A stretch of 64,000 nt of DNA. It comes from Bifidobacterium cuniculi. GTDB taxonomy: Bacteria > Actinomycetota > Actinomycetes > Actinomycetales > Bifidobacteriaceae. The DNA lies in contig NZ_JGYV01000001.1 in the NCBI RefSeq assembly GCF_000741575.1, forward strand, positions 186,001 to 250,000, given 5' to 3'. The notes below the pieces were generated by a model. It worked only from the letters and a program-made list of their open reading frames with translations, did no database searches and had not been told where the DNA came from. Each line of letters opens with the position of its first letter. Positions within the stretch are counted from its first letter, which is position 1. Position numbers and translations under genes: made by a program. Below, in pieces: positions 1-9,290 of this stretch.

Positions 1-2
1 CC

Positions 3-884
3 AGCACGACCACGGCCGCCCTGGCCGCCTTCGGCACCGGTACCTGCCCGGGACTGACCTGTATGACGGGCTATACGCAGCGCAATCCGGCCACCGACGA
101 GCTCGCCCAGCTCATCGCCTTCCGCAATGCACCGTCACCCGAGTCCCTGCAGCGTGAGCCCACGGTCTTCGAGCTCCTGGCCGCACGGGACGTGCCGGTG
201 ACCAGCGTGGGCCTGAGCCGCTTCGCGTTCTCTCCCTTCACCCGTGCCGCCCTGCGCGGGTCGCGCTACATCTGTGCCGACACGCCCCGGGACCGGGTAC
301 GCAAGGCCGCGCATGCCTGTGCGCAGCCGGGGCTGGCCTACCTGTACCTGCGCGACGTGGACAAGACCGGCCATGCCAATGGCTGGGACGGCGAGGATTG
401 GGTGGCCGCCGTCGAGAAGGTGGACGGCCAGCTGGCGACGCTGCGTCGACTGCTGCCTCAGGGCACGCTCATGGTCATCGTGGCCGACCATGGCATGGTG
501 GAGTCCGACCCGTCGGCGCGGATCGACGTGGCCTCGGATCCCGCGCTCATGCAGGGCGTGCACATGCTGGCCGGCGAACCCCGCTCGATGATGGTGTATG
601 TGGAGGAAGGCCAGGAGGTGCAGGATGTGGCCGACAGGTGGCGCGGGCGTCTGGCTGGGCGCGCATGGGTGCGCACCAGGCAAGAGGCGGTGGATGCCGG
701 GTTCTTCGGTCCCATGGGCCGGCAGGCCTGGGACACGGTCGGTGACCTCGTGGTGGAGGCTGCAGGCGCTGTCACCCTGGTGGATTCGGCTCACCAAAGC
801 GAGGGGGCGATGCTGCTGCCCGGCGTCCACGGTTCGCAGACCATGATGGAGATGGACATCCCCTGTCTGGTCGACATGGCGTGA
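3..884 (+). CDS. Alkaline phosphatase-superfamily phosphodiesterase/nucleotide pyrophosphatase, 5' partial
   Basis: The reading frame is already open at the left window edge, so the N-terminus is missing; the visible part is 293 residues. It opens with STTTAALAAFGTGTCPG, which matches the nucleophile region (Thr within a small-residue stretch) of type I phosphodiesterases/nucleotide pyrophosphatases. Further metal-ligand motifs are the DVDKTGH stretch and VIVADHGM. The family hydrolyses phosphodiester or pyrophosphate bonds with two zinc ions; the natural substrate cannot be told from sequence. The gene converges on sepH with only 13 bp between the stop codons. An internal ATG at 63 is not the true start, because the catalytic region lies before it. 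Confidence 0.85.
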   Translation, partial: STTTAALAAFGTGTCPGLTCMTGYTQRNPATDELAQLIAFRNAPSPESLQREPTVFELLAARDVPVTSVGLSRFAFSPFTRAALRGSRYICADTPRDRVRKAAHACAQPGLAYLYLRDVDKTGHANGWDGEDWVAAVEKVDGQLATLRRLLPQGTLMVIVADHGMVESDPSARIDVASDPALMQGVHMLAGEPRSMMVYVEEGQEVQDVADRWRGRLAGRAWVRTRQEAVDAGFFGPMGRQAWDTVGDLVVEAAGAVTLVDSAHQSEGAMLLPGVHGSQTMMEMDIPCLVDMA

Positions 885-897
885 GCGCCGGGGCGCC

Positions 898-1863
898 TCA
901 TTTGGAGGAGGTGCCGAACATGATCTCGTCCCAGCTGGGTACCGGGGGACGGTGTCCACGCGAGCCGTGGGGCCTTTCCGACGATGTTGCGGACGCGGGG
1001 ACGTCGGTTTTTTCCGCTGCAGGCGTATCCTTCGCTTCCGGTTCCAGGTCCCTGGCCGGCTGGAGGGCCACATGGTCGATTGGCGCGTCCTGCCGCATGT
1101 CGTCTTTGTCCCCCTCCGGGGTGGCCTCGTCCGTGCCTGGGTCCGGCTGGCCGCCGCCGAGAGCGGATACGGTCATCTCGATGCGGGCCGAGCGCACGGA
1201 ATTGCCCGGCAGGTCGATGGAGCGCGGCAGCACCTCGTCGTCGGCGTCGTCCTGCGTGGCCGGCGGCAGCGGGGAGGCGTCGAGCTCGCCGATGAGCTTG
1301 CGGGCCGCCTTGTTGATGCACACCACGGAATTGTCCCGCATGTTCCAGGACCATTCGGCACGTATGGGACGGCCCGCCGAAGTGAAGGAGGCGGTGATGC
1401 GCCATGGTTCCAGGCCCCGGCGCGTCGCACCCCAGGAGACTTCCTCCGAGCGGATCCGCGCGGCCGCCAGGGTGCGGTCGATGAGATCCTCGAGCGTGCG
1501 CATGTTGCTTTCCTTGGGGGCCGGGACATGCAGGAACTGTTCGATGGCGTAGGCCTTCTCGGACTGCACCGTTGCGGAGAAACGGCGTACCAGCGCGGGG
1601 GAGAGGCCATAGCGTTGCGCGACCTGGTCGGGGTCGAGGCCGGCTCGGATCAGCGACTGGATCTGGGAGATCGGAAGGGTGCGTGTCGGAGGCGTCACGT
1701 TGACTTCACGGCGTTCCGCCAGGACCTGTTTGGCTTCGAGGAGCGCATGCTCGAGCCGGTCGTCGACGGGTACGACGAAGCGCTGGTCGCCCGCCGCGAA
1801 CACCAGGGCTCCCGTGTCGGTCACGGAATCGAACCGGGCTGTCGGATAATTCTCGGAAGCCAT
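898..1863 (-). CDS. sepH: Septation protein SepH (DUF3071)
   Basis: This 321-residue protein carries the DUF3071 N-terminal domain typical of SepH: a helix-turn-helix like stretch around DPDQVAQRYGLSPALVRRFSATVQSEKAYAIEQF, followed by a conserved domain with WGATRRGLEPWRI, then a long acidic, low-complexity C-terminal tail. In Streptomyces and mycobacteria SepH binds FtsZ and promotes assembly of the division ring; that role is family knowledge, not visible here. The ATG at 1863 is preferred over the upstream ATG at 1884 because a GAAAGAGG ribosome-binding site sits about 7 bases before it. The gene diverges from the DUF4193 gene. Confidence 0.82.
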   Translation of the reverse strand: MASENYPTARFDSVTDTGALVFAAGDQRFVVPVDDRLEHALLEAKQVLAERREVNVTPPTRTLPISQIQSLIRAGLDPDQVAQRYGLSPALVRRFSATVQSEKAYAIEQFLHVPAPKESNMRTLEDLIDRTLAAARIRSEEVSWGATRRGLEPWRITASFTSAGRPIRAEWSWNMRDNSVVCINKAARKLIGELDASPLPPATQDDADDEVLPRSIDLPGNSVRSARIEMTVSALGGGQPDPGTDEATPEGDKDDMRQDAPIDHVALQPARDLEPEAKDTPAAEKTDVPASATSSERPHGSRGHRPPVPSWDEIMFGTSSK

Positions 1864-2019
1864 GCCAACACCTCTTTCATCCACATTGTGAGCAATTTAC
1901 ATTGTGCCCCACGTGTCGGATTTTTCGTTTCGGCAAAATCGTGTATCCTATGCGGGGAAAAAGCATGCAAGACATGCGGTATATGGATGGCTCCGGCCCG
2001 TGGACGAAAGGAGTGCGCG

Positions 2020-2313
2020 ATGGCACAGGATTACGATTCGCCCCGCAACAAGGACGAGGACGAGGAGTCGCTGCAGGCGCTGGGCAAGGGATCCCAGAAC
2101 GCATCCAACGATATGGACGATGACGAGAACGCCATCGCCGAGGACTACGAGCTTCCCGGTGCGGATCTGAGCAACGAGGACGCCTCCGTGACAGTCATCC
2201 CCATGCAGGGAGACGAGTTCATCTGCTCGGAATGCTTCCTGGTCAAGCACCGCAGCCAGCTGGCCTACACCACGCCCGAAGGTGCGCCGGTGTGCAAGGA
2301 GTGCGCTGCCTGA
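2020..2313 (+). CDS. DUF4193 zinc-ribbon-like actinobacterial protein
   Basis: This 97-residue acidic protein begins MAQDYDSPRN. Its first 60 residues are rich in Asp and Glu, and its C-terminal third has two CxxC pairs (CSEC near residue 68 and CKEC at the end), which suggests a bound zinc. This architecture matches DUF4193, a short family conserved across Actinobacteria and often beside dut. The start is supported by GAAAGGAG about 6 bases upstream; a longer frame to the left overlaps sepH antisense and is not coding. The stop codon overlaps the dut start (TGATG), so the two genes are translationally coupled. The function is unknown. Confidence 0.8.
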   Translation: MAQDYDSPRNKDEDEESLQALGKGSQNASNDMDDDENAIAEDYELPGADLSNEDASVTVIPMQGDEFICSECFLVKHRSQLAYTTPEGAPVCKECAA

Positions 2314-2783
2314 TGACCTTCGACGAGGCATACAACGAGCCCGAGCAGGCGGAGGTGCTCGTCAAGTCCGTGGAAGGCGGCGCGCCCGTCCCGCTGTGCT
2401 ACGCACACGCAGGCGATGCCGGTGCCGACCTGTCCACGCGCGTGCGCGTGAAGCTGTCGCCCTTCGAGCGCGCCTTGGTGCCGACCGGCGTGGCCATCGC
2501 GCTGCCCGCCGGGTACGTGGCGCTGGTCCATCCCCGTTCCGGACTCGCGGTGAAACGCGGCGTGACCGTGCTCAATGCGCCGGGCACCATCGATGCCGGC
2601 TACCGTGGCGAGATCATGGTCCCCCTGGTCAACCTCGACCCCCGAGAGACGGCCGTGTTCGAGCCGGGCGACCGCATCGCGCAGCTGGTGATCCAACGCT
2701 ACGTGGAGGCACGGTTCGTGCCTGCCGAACGGCTGCCGGGTTCGGACCGCGCGGAACGTGGCTTCGGCTCCACCGGCGCGTAA
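2313..2783 (+). CDS. dut: Deoxyuridine 5'-triphosphate nucleotidohydrolase (dUTPase)
   Basis: A 156-residue trimeric-type dUTPase that splits dUTP to dUMP and pyrophosphate, keeping uracil out of DNA and feeding dTMP synthesis. The five family motifs are visible in order: AGDAGADL (motif 1), HPRSGLA (motif 2), GTIDAGYRGEI with the catalytic Asp (motif 3), GDRIAQLVI (motif 4) and a C-terminal RAERGFGSTG (motif 5). The ATG overlaps the stop of the DUF4193 gene, which fixes the start. A -10-like TAGAAT at 2841 follows the gene and may start rel transcription. Confidence 0.95.
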   Translation: MTFDEAYNEPEQAEVLVKSVEGGAPVPLCYAHAGDAGADLSTRVRVKLSPFERALVPTGVAIALPAGYVALVHPRSGLAVKRGVTVLNAPGTIDAGYRGEIMVPLVNLDPRETAVFEPGDRIAQLVIQRYVEARFVPAERLPGSDRAERGFGSTGA

Positions 2784-2879
2784 GGGGACCGGTGGGACCG
2801 GTGCCTGGCCCGTGGCGCAACGCCGTGCCCGTGCCGCGGGTAGAATGTTCTGGCACGGCACCGAGGCGAAGGAGGAGAC

Positions 2880-5225
2880 ATGGGACAGGAGCATGAGGAA
2901 CTGCCGCCGGCGAACATGCTTGGATGCGAGATAGGCGACAACCCCCTGGATCCCCTGGAGCCGATCCTGGCGATGTGCCGCCAGCACCACCCGGACGAGG
3001 ACATGGAGATCCTCTCGCGCGCCTACCGGCGCGCCGTGCTCCAGCATTCCCCGCAACGGCGCAAGTCAGGCGAGCCGTACATCATCCACCCCCTCGCCGT
3101 GGCACAGATCCTGGCCGACCTGGGCATGGGGCCCACCGTGGTCGCAGCCGGCCTGCTGCATGACACCGTGGAGGACACCGACTACACCCTCGAGGAGTGC
3201 CGTGCCGAGTTCGGCGATACCGTCACCGGCTTGGTGGACGGCGTGACGAAGCTCTCGAAGATGGAGTACGGCGACTCCGCGCAGGCGGAGACGATCCGCA
3301 AGATGGTCGTGGCCATGAGCCGCGACGTGCGCGTGCTCGTGGTGAAGCTGGCGGACCGCGTGCACAACGCGCGCACCTGGCGCTACGTGAAGTCCACGAG
3401 TGCACAGCGCAAGGCACGCGAGACCCTCGACGTCTATGCGCCCCTGGCGAACCGCCTGGGCATGAATGCCATCAAGACGGAGCTCGAGGAACTCAGCTTC
3501 AAGGTCCTCTATCCGAAGATCTACAACGAAATCGTGATGCTGGTCGCCCACCGGGCAGGGCAGCGCGAGGTGTACCTCAAGCAGATCATCGCCGAGATCA
3601 ACGACGACCTCAAGGACCTGCACATCGAGGCCGCAGTCACCGGCAGACCGAAGGACTATTTCTCGATCTACCAGAAGATGATCGTGCGCGGCCACGATTT
3701 TTCCGACATCTACGATCTGGTGGGCGTACGCATCATCGTGGACAGCATCCAGGACTGCTATGCCGTGCTCGGTGCCGTGCACGCGCGCTGGAGCCCCGTG
3801 CCGGGACGCTTCAAGGACTACATCGCCATGCCCAAGCTCAACATGTACCAGAGCCTGCACACGACGGTGGTCGGCCCGGGCGGCAAGCCGGTCGAGATCC
3901 AGATCCGTACTTGGGACATGCACCGGCGCGCCGAGTTCGGCATCGCGGCCCACTGGAAGTACAAGGCGAACGGGCAGGCGGGGCGGGCCCTGAGCACGCC
4001 CGACAAGAAGGACCGGGAGCGCGACAACCAGGAGCTCAGCGAGGCCGACAACCTCGCATGGATCCAGCAGCTGGCCGATTGGACCAGCGAGACTCCGGAC
4101 TCCAATGAATTCCTCGGCACCCTCAAGGAGGACCTCGGCGCCGCGGAGGTCTACGCCTTCACCCCGAAAGGCAAGATCGTCTCGCTGCCAGCGGACGCCA
4201 CGCCGGTCGACTTCGCCTACGCGGTGCACACCGAGGTGGGCCACCGCACCATGGGCGCCCGCGTCAACGGCCGCCTCGTGCCACTGGACACCAAGCTGGA
4301 GAACGGCGACACCGTCGAGGTGCTGACCAGCAAATCGGACACCGCCGGTCCCTCCCGTGACTGGCTGAGCTTCGTGAAGAGCCCCAAGGCGCGCAACAAG
4401 ATCCGGCAATGGTTCACCAAGGAACGCCGTTCCGAGGCGATCGACGAGGGACGCGACGAACTGACCCGCGCCATGCGCAAGCGCAACCTGCCGGTCTCCG
4501 TCCTGCTCACCCCCGAGAGCATGGTGGGGGTCTCGGTCGACCTGGGCCTGCCGAACCCGGATGCCGTCTTCGCCGCCATAGGCGAGGGACAGGTCTCCAC
4601 GCAGAACGTGATCTCCCATCTGGTCAAGGACATCGGCACGGACGAGGTCAGCGAGGAGGCCGAAGAGGAGGCCGAAGAGGAGGTCCTGCCGCTGCGCACC
4701 ACCCGGCACAAGCACGGGGGAGGTCCGGGTGTCTCGGTCAAGGGCGTGACCGACATCTGGGTCAAGCTCGCCAAGTGCTGCATGCCGGTGCCCGGCGACA
4801 GCATCATCGGCTTCATCACCCGCAACGAGGGCGTCTCGGTCCACCGGGTCGACTGCGTGAACATGATCAACCTCAAGCGCAAGGAACCCGAACGCGTGGT
4901 CGAGGTGGAATGGACCAGCAACAAGGGCCTGTTCATGGTCAAGATCCAGGTGGAGGCACTGGACCGTCCGCACCTGCTCAGCGACGTGACCAGGGTGCTG
5001 TCCGACCACGGGGTGAACATCCTCTCGGGCAGCATCGCCACCGGATCGGACCGTGTGGCCACGAGCCAGTTCAGCTTCGAGATGGCCGACCCCCAGCACC
5101 TGAACACCCTGCTCAGCGCCGTGCGCAAGATCGACGGCGTCTTCGACGTCTACCGACTGACCGGCGCGAAGGACGCCGACCAGCCGCGCATGCGGCGCAT
5201 GCGCGCCGGCGGCCACAAGGACTGA
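2880..5225 (+). CDS. rel: Bifunctional (p)ppGpp synthetase/hydrolase (Rel/SpoT family)
   Basis: A 781-residue long RSH enzyme with the full domain order: an HD hydrolase domain (GLLHDTVEDTD at about 91-101), a synthetase domain (GRPKDYFSIYQKM, then YQSLHTTVVGP), a TGS domain starting near VYAFTPKGKIVSLP, a zinc-finger-like segment (AKCCMPVPGDSI) and a C-terminal ACT domain. The HD residues are intact, so both making and breaking (p)ppGpp are expected, as is usual for the single long RSH of Actinobacteria. An acidic insert (EEAEEEAEEE) lies between TGS and the zinc-finger segment. A GGAGGAG ribosome-binding site supports the ATG at 2880. A strong hairpin at 5264-5305 ends the unit. Confidence 0.96.
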   Translation: MGQEHEELPPANMLGCEIGDNPLDPLEPILAMCRQHHPDEDMEILSRAYRRAVLQHSPQRRKSGEPYIIHPLAVAQILADLGMGPTVVAAGLLHDTVEDTDYTLEECRAEFGDTVTGLVDGVTKLSKMEYGDSAQAETIRKMVVAMSRDVRVLVVKLADRVHNARTWRYVKSTSAQRKARETLDVYAPLANRLGMNAIKTELEELSFKVLYPKIYNEIVMLVAHRAGQREVYLKQIIAEINDDLKDLHIEAAVTGRPKDYFSIYQKMIVRGHDFSDIYDLVGVRIIVDSIQDCYAVLGAVHARWSPVPGRFKDYIAMPKLNMYQSLHTTVVGPGGKPVEIQIRTWDMHRRAEFGIAAHWKYKANGQAGRALSTPDKKDRERDNQELSEADNLAWIQQLADWTSETPDSNEFLGTLKEDLGAAEVYAFTPKGKIVSLPADATPVDFAYAVHTEVGHRTMGARVNGRLVPLDTKLENGDTVEVLTSKSDTAGPSRDWLSFVKSPKARNKIRQWFTKERRSEAIDEGRDELTRAMRKRNLPVSVLLTPESMVGVSVDLGLPNPDAVFAAIGEGQVSTQNVISHLVKDIGTDEVSEEAEEEAEEEVLPLRTTRHKHGGGPGVSVKGVTDIWVKLAKCCMPVPGDSIIGFITRNEGVSVHRVDCVNMINLKRKEPERVVEVEWTSNKGLFMVKIQVEALDRPHLLSDVTRVLSDHGVNILSGSIATGSDRVATSQFSFEMADPQHLNTLLSAVRKIDGVFDVYRLTGAKDADQPRMRRMRAGGHKD

Positions 5226-5263
5226 CGCACGCCCACGGCTTCGTCAGGGGACGGGACGCGAAA

Positions 5264-5305
5264 GAGGGGAGGGACCCGCGCTGCACAGTGCGGGTCCCTC
5301 CCCTC
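5264..5305. terminator. Bidirectional intrinsic terminator hairpin between rel and the cyclophilin gene
   Basis: A near-perfect inverted repeat has arms GAGGGGAGGGACCCGC and GCGGGTCCCTCCCCTC around a short loop. It lies between the convergent rel and cyclophilin genes and can stop transcription from both sides; there is no long T run. Confidence 0.8.
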
Positions 5306-5335
5306 AATCCATGCGCCCGGCAGGGCGCGGGCCGG

Positions 5336-5875
5336 TCAGCCCTTGACCTCGATGCCCTCGATGATTACCGGCTCAATCGGACGGTCGCGGCGGTCGGTCG
5401 CCACGGCGTCGATCTTGTCGACGACGGCCTTGGAGTCCTCGTCGGCGACCTCGCCGAAGATCGTGTGATGGCCGTTGAGCCACGGGGTGGCGACGGTCGT
5501 GATGAAGAACTGCGAGCCGTTGGTGCCGTGCAGCTTGCCGTCGGCGCCGCGCGCCAGGCCGGCGTTCGCCATGGCCAGCAGGTAGGGACGGTCGAAGGTC
5601 AGCGACGGGTCGATCTCGTCGTCGAAGTCGTAGCCGGGGCCACCGGTGCCGGTGCCCAGCGGGCAGCCGCCCTGGATCATGAAGTCCTTGATGACGCGGT
5701 GGAAGGTCAGGCCGTCATAGAAGCGTTCATTGGACTGCTGCCCGGTCATGGGGTCGGTCCATGTCTTCTCGCCGCTGGCCAGGCCGAGGAAGTTTCCGAC
5801 GGTGTTCGGCGCCTTGTCGTCGAAGAGGTTGATGGCGATGTCGCCTTCTGAGGTATGCATGATGATATTGGTCAT
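5336..5875 (-). CDS. Peptidyl-prolyl cis-trans isomerase, cyclophilin type
   Basis: A 179-residue single-domain cyclophilin that catalyses proline isomerisation during protein folding. Conserved family stretches are [25 protein letters not shown] (catalytic Arg and Phe), [15 protein letters not shown] and [12 protein letters not shown]. No signal peptide is seen, so it is cytoplasmic. It is a little longer than E. coli PpiB (about 164 residues), with an insert [13 protein letters not shown] before the catalytic Arg that is common in bifidobacterial homologues. The ATG at 5875 is taken as the start; a GTG two codons upstream is possible. Confidence 0.93.
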   Translation of the reverse strand: MTNIIMHTSEGDIAINLFDDKAPNTVGNFLGLASGEKTWTDPMTGQQSNERFYDGLTFHRVIKDFMIQGGCPLGTGTGGPGYDFDDEIDPSLTFDRPYLLAMANAGLARGADGKLHGTNGSQFFITTVATPWLNGHHTIFGEVADEDSKAVVDKIDAVATDRRDRPIEPVIIEGIEVKG

Positions 5876-5913
5876 GGTCACCCATCATAGCCGCAGGGCG
5901 TGCCCCGTGATGT

Positions 5914-6717
5914 TCATAGCACGCTGAAATGCTCAAGGGCATGCAGGATGCCGTCGTCGTCCACGTCGTCGGTGACCCAGTCCGCCGCCTCCTTCGCCTC
6001 ATCGGTGCCGTTGCCCATCGCCACGCCCACGGCGGCGTACCTGAGCATGTCGACGTCGTTGCCGCCGTCGCCGAAGGCCATGGACTGCCCGCGGGGGATG
6101 CCGAAGTGGGACAGCAGGGCCTCCATGCCGCGGTCCTTGCCGCCGTCGGCGGGGATGAGGTCCACGAAGTCGGGGTGCCAGCGCACCCCGCGCACATGCC
6201 CGGTCAGGGCCAGGATCTCGCGTTCCTGGTCCTGACCGACGTAGGGGCTGATCTCGTAGATGGCATGGTCCAGCCGGGTATGGGGATCGACGAAGGACAG
6301 ACGCGGCGCCGTCTTGCCCAGGGAGGACCACAGGGCGCGCATCTGCGGCGTGTCCCGGTTGAAATAGGTGGCGTCGGCCTCTCCGAAGGAGGCGGCGACG
6401 CCGGGATGGGCGTCGAGCCACGCGACGATGGCCCGCACGTCCGCCGGGTCCAGGGGGCTGGAGGAGACCACCGTGTCGCCCGACCAGCAGTACTGGCCGT
6501 TGACGCCGGCGATGCCGTCGAACTCGACGGGGATGGCGTCGAGGACGACCCTCATCTGTTCGGGGGCGCGGCCGGTGCAGATGAAGATGCGCACGCCGCG
6601 CTCGCGCAGTGCGCGGAGGGCCTGCAGGGTGGAAGGCGGTACGGCGTGGGTGCGGAAACTGGTCAGGGTGCCGTCGATGTCGAAGAACACGGCACGGATC
6701 GGTGCATGGTCGCTCAT
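5914..6717 (-). CDS. Cof-type HAD-superfamily phosphatase
   Basis: A 267-residue HAD hydrolase. Motif I is FFDIDGTLT (nucleophile and acid-base Asp), motif II lies around ICTGR, and motifs III/IV are KDRGMEALL and FGDGGNDVDML. A type IIB cap between motifs II and III places it in the Cof/sugar-phosphatase group (sugar phosphates, flavin precursors or pyridoxal phosphate); the substrate is not predictable. The ATG at 6717 gives the expected length for the family, but no clear ribosome-binding site precedes it and an ATG at about 6774 in the same frame is possible. It is divergent from metQ. Confidence 0.85.
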   Translation of the reverse strand: MSDHAPIRAVFFDIDGTLTSFRTHAVPPSTLQALRALRERGVRIFICTGRAPEQMRVVLDAIPVEFDGIAGVNGQYCWSGDTVVSSSPLDPADVRAIVAWLDAHPGVAASFGEADATYFNRDTPQMRALWSSLGKTAPRLSFVDPHTRLDHAIYEISPYVGQDQEREILALTGHVRGVRWHPDFVDLIPADGGKDRGMEALLSHFGIPRGQSMAFGDGGNDVDMLRYAAVGVAMGNGTDEAKEAADWVTDDVDDDGILHALEHFSVL

Positions 6718-6937
6718 GGGCACCAAGTCTAGCCGGGAGGTCCGGGGGAGCGGGACGGCATGGGATTCCGTCATGGGCGAAACCGCCGGAACGGCGCGCT
6801 GCGATGGCGTGCCATAGGCATCACCGATAACGGCCGCCGCGTGTCGCCGGAAGGGGCACACGTATGGTAGGGGACGTTGCAAGGACGCCCGGCCCGCAGG
6901 CGGGGCACGGGCCATGAGAACGAGGAGGATGCTCCGC

Positions 6938-7915
6938 ATGGGAGAGCCGAACATCAACACCGACGAACCGGTACGCGTCAACCACAAGGCGCGCAACATC
7001 GCCATCGCCGTCATCGCGGCCCTGGTGGTGGTAGCCCTGGCCATCTGGGGCTTCACCGCGATGAACAAGGAGGACCACGCCGCCAAGGGCACCAAGGAGA
7101 ACCCCGTGGTCATCGGGGTGGTCGGCGCCACCGACCCGCAGTGGGTGGAGTTCACCAAGCAGGCCGAGGCGCAGGGCGTCTACGTGCAGATCAAGGACTT
7201 CCAGGACTACACCAGCGAGAACCCGGCACTTGCCGCCGGCGACCTTGACATGAACGAGTTCCAGCACCTGCTCTACCTGGCCAACTACAACGTGAGCAAC
7301 GGCCAGGACCTCCAGCCGCTCGGCGGCGTGGCGATCTACCCGCTCGGCGTCTACTCGACCTTCGAGGACGGCAAGCCCAAGTACACGGACATCTCCCAGC
7401 TGCCTGCCGGCTCCACCGTCGCCATCCCGAACGACGAGACCAACCAGGCGCGCGCCATCGGCGTGCTCAAGGCCGCCGGACTGGTTACGCTCAAGGGCGA
7501 CTGGACGGCCTTCACCATCCCGCAGGACATCGACGAGACCAAGTCCAAGGTCAAGGTGGTCCCGATGAAGGCCGAGCAGATCGCGAACACCCTCAAGGGC
7601 GGCTCGAATGACCTGTCCGCCGGCGTGGTCAACAACGACTACGTGGCCGACGCCGGCCTCAAGCCCACCGACGCCATCTACCAGGACGACGCCGAGGCCG
7701 AGGAATCGCGCCCCTACATCAACATCTTCGCCGTGCGCGCCGCGGACGTGGACAACGAGACCTACCGCAAGTGCGTCGAGATCTTCCAGACCAAGGCCGT
7801 CCTGGACAAGGTCCAGGAGAACGCCGACGGCACCGCCGTCTTCGCCGACAAGTTCACCACCGCGGAACTGCAGTCCTACCTGAAGGACATCGAACAGGAC
7901 ATCAAGGAGAAGTGA
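6938..7915 (+). CDS. metQ: MetQ-like methionine ABC transporter substrate-binding protein, membrane-anchored
   Basis: A 325-residue NLPA/MetQ family binding protein. Residues about 24-45 form a hydrophobic membrane anchor (IAIAVIAALVVVALAIWGF) and the solute-binding domain begins at NPVVIGVVGATDPQW. There is no lipobox cysteine, so anchoring is by an uncleaved helix and not by a lipid. The start at 6938 has GAGGAGG 9 bases upstream; an ATG 8 codons earlier lacks a good site. It heads a metQ-metN-metI order, which indicates uptake of methionine or a related amino acid by the MUT family. Confidence 0.88.
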   Translation: MGEPNINTDEPVRVNHKARNIAIAVIAALVVVALAIWGFTAMNKEDHAAKGTKENPVVIGVVGATDPQWVEFTKQAEAQGVYVQIKDFQDYTSENPALAAGDLDMNEFQHLLYLANYNVSNGQDLQPLGGVAIYPLGVYSTFEDGKPKYTDISQLPAGSTVAIPNDETNQARAIGVLKAAGLVTLKGDWTAFTIPQDIDETKSKVKVVPMKAEQIANTLKGGSNDLSAGVVNNDYVADAGLKPTDAIYQDDAEAEESRPYINIFAVRAADVDNETYRKCVEIFQTKAVLDKVQENADGTAVFADKFTTAELQSYLKDIEQDIKEK

Positions 7916-7943
7916 GGCACCCGGGCTAGAATGGCCCACGGCG

Positions 7944-7979
7944 CGAGCGCGCGGCACGGCAGGTCCGGCCGCGCGCTCG
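7944..7979 (+). other. GC-rich hairpin between metQ and metN
   Basis: Inverted repeat arms CGAGCGCGCGGC and GCCGCGCGCTCG are separated by 12 bases in the 112-bp gap after metQ. No T run follows, so this is more likely an attenuator or mRNA-stabilising stem that lets the binding protein be made in excess than a full terminator. Confidence 0.5.
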
Positions 7980-8027
7980 TGTAGACGCACCAACCATGCA
8001 GCTCATGAAGTAAGGCAGTGGATCCCC

Positions 8028-9290
8028 ATGGCACAGACCAGTGAAGCGACCGGGCCGATCATCACATTCGACCACGTGGTCAAGGAATTCCGCCAACGCG
8101 GCAAGGCACATGCGGCCCGCGCGGTGGACGACGTCACCCTCTCCATCGACGAAGGCGACGTCTTCGGCATCATCGGATATTCGGGCGCCGGCAAGTCCAC
8201 GCTGGTACGTCTCATCAACGCGCTCGAACAGCCCACCAGCGGCACCGTGACCGTCATGGGACAGCAGGTGAGCTCGATGCGCGAGTCGCAGCTGCGCCCC
8301 CTGCGCCAGAAGATCGGCATGATCTTCCAGCAGTTCAACCTCTTCTCCAGCAAGACGGTCGCGCAGAACGTCGCCTACCCGCTCAAACTCGACCACTGGC
8401 GCAAGGACTACCAGGACAAGCGCGTCAAGGAACTGCTCGAGTTCGTCGGCCTGTCCGAGCATGCGGACAAGTACCCCTCGCAGCTGTCGGGCGGCCAGAA
8501 GCAGCGCGTCGGCATCGCCCGCGCACTGGCCACCAACCCCAAGGTCCTGCTCGCCGACGAGGCCACCAGCGCCCTCGACCCGGAGACCACCACCGAGGTG
8601 CTCGAACTGCTCAAGCGCGTCAACGAGCGGTTCGGCATCACCATCGTCCTCATCACGCACCAGATGAACGTCGTCCAGCAGATCGCCAACCGCGTCGCCG
8701 TCATGAGCGCCGGCAAGGTCGTCGAACAGGGACGCACCTACGACGTGTTCGCCGCCCCGCGTCAGGAAGTCACCAAGCGCTTCATAGCCACGGCCATGGA
8801 CGGACTGCCCGACCAGGCGCGCATCGAGGTCATGCGCTCGCAGTGGCCCGGCCGCCTCGTCAGCGTGCTCATCCGCCAGCACGACATCACCGACGCCGCC
8901 GGGCGCGTGCTCGTGCCCGCCTCCGGACAGGACATCTCCGAGCTCATCGCGCGCCATGACGTACGCAGTTCCCTGCTCTACGGCGGCATCGACACCGTCC
9001 AGGACATCGCCATCGGCGCCATGACCTACGAGTTCACCGGCGACGCCGACCACATCGACACCTTCCTGGCGGACCTCGCCAGGCACAGCGACATCGTCGA
9101 CTTCGGCACCCGCGAACACCCCGTCGACTACGACACGGCGGTCGCCCGGGCGCAGCTCGCGCCGCCGCTGGAGGAGGAGGCGACGCGCACGCGCCGCACG
9201 CTCGCCGACGACCTGGAGATGGAGGAGCAGGTCGATGACGCCGTCGAGGAAACACCCACCGCCTCCCAGCAGGAAGGAAGCACCCGATGA
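8028..9290 (+). CDS. metN: Methionine ABC transporter ATP-binding protein MetN
   Basis: A 420-residue ABC ATPase. Walker A is GYSGAGKST, the Q-loop follows IFQQFNLF, the signature is LSGGQKQR, Walker B is VLLADEATSALD and the switch His is in ITHQM. After the ATPase, a NIL domain (about residues 265-370, with VSVLIRQHDITD and IGAMTYEFTG) is the regulatory domain by which methionine inhibits MetN in E. coli. An acidic tail of about 50 residues (EEEATRTRR...MEEQVDDAVEETP) extends past the usual end. The stop overlaps the metI start (ATGA). Confidence 0.93.
   Translation: MAQTSEATGPIITFDHVVKEFRQRGKAHAARAVDDVTLSIDEGDVFGIIGYSGAGKSTLVRLINALEQPTSGTVTVMGQQVSSMRESQLRPLRQKIGMIFQQFNLFSSKTVAQNVAYPLKLDHWRKDYQDKRVKELLEFVGLSEHADKYPSQLSGGQKQRVGIARALATNPKVLLADEATSALDPETTTEVLELLKRVNERFGITIVLITHQMNVVQQIANRVAVMSAGKVVEQGRTYDVFAAPRQEVTKRFIATAMDGLPDQARIEVMRSQWPGRLVSVLIRQHDITDAAGRVLVPASGQDISELIARHDVRSSLLYGGIDTVQDIAIGAMTYEFTGDADHIDTFLADLARHSDIVDFGTREHPVDYDTAVARAQLAPPLEEEATRTRRTLADDLEMEEQVDDAVEETPTASQQEGSTR

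Noticed and set aside
952-2019. In-frame extension of the DUF4193 gene to the left
   Set aside because: It overlaps sepH antisense and has no likeness to DUF4193, whose start at 2020 has GAAAGGAG.
3066-5216. Long open frame (over 700 codons) antisense to rel
   Set aside because: GC-rich genes often leave a long open antisense frame. Its residue make-up (many His, Val, Asp, Gln) follows the codon bias of rel, and no family motif is present.
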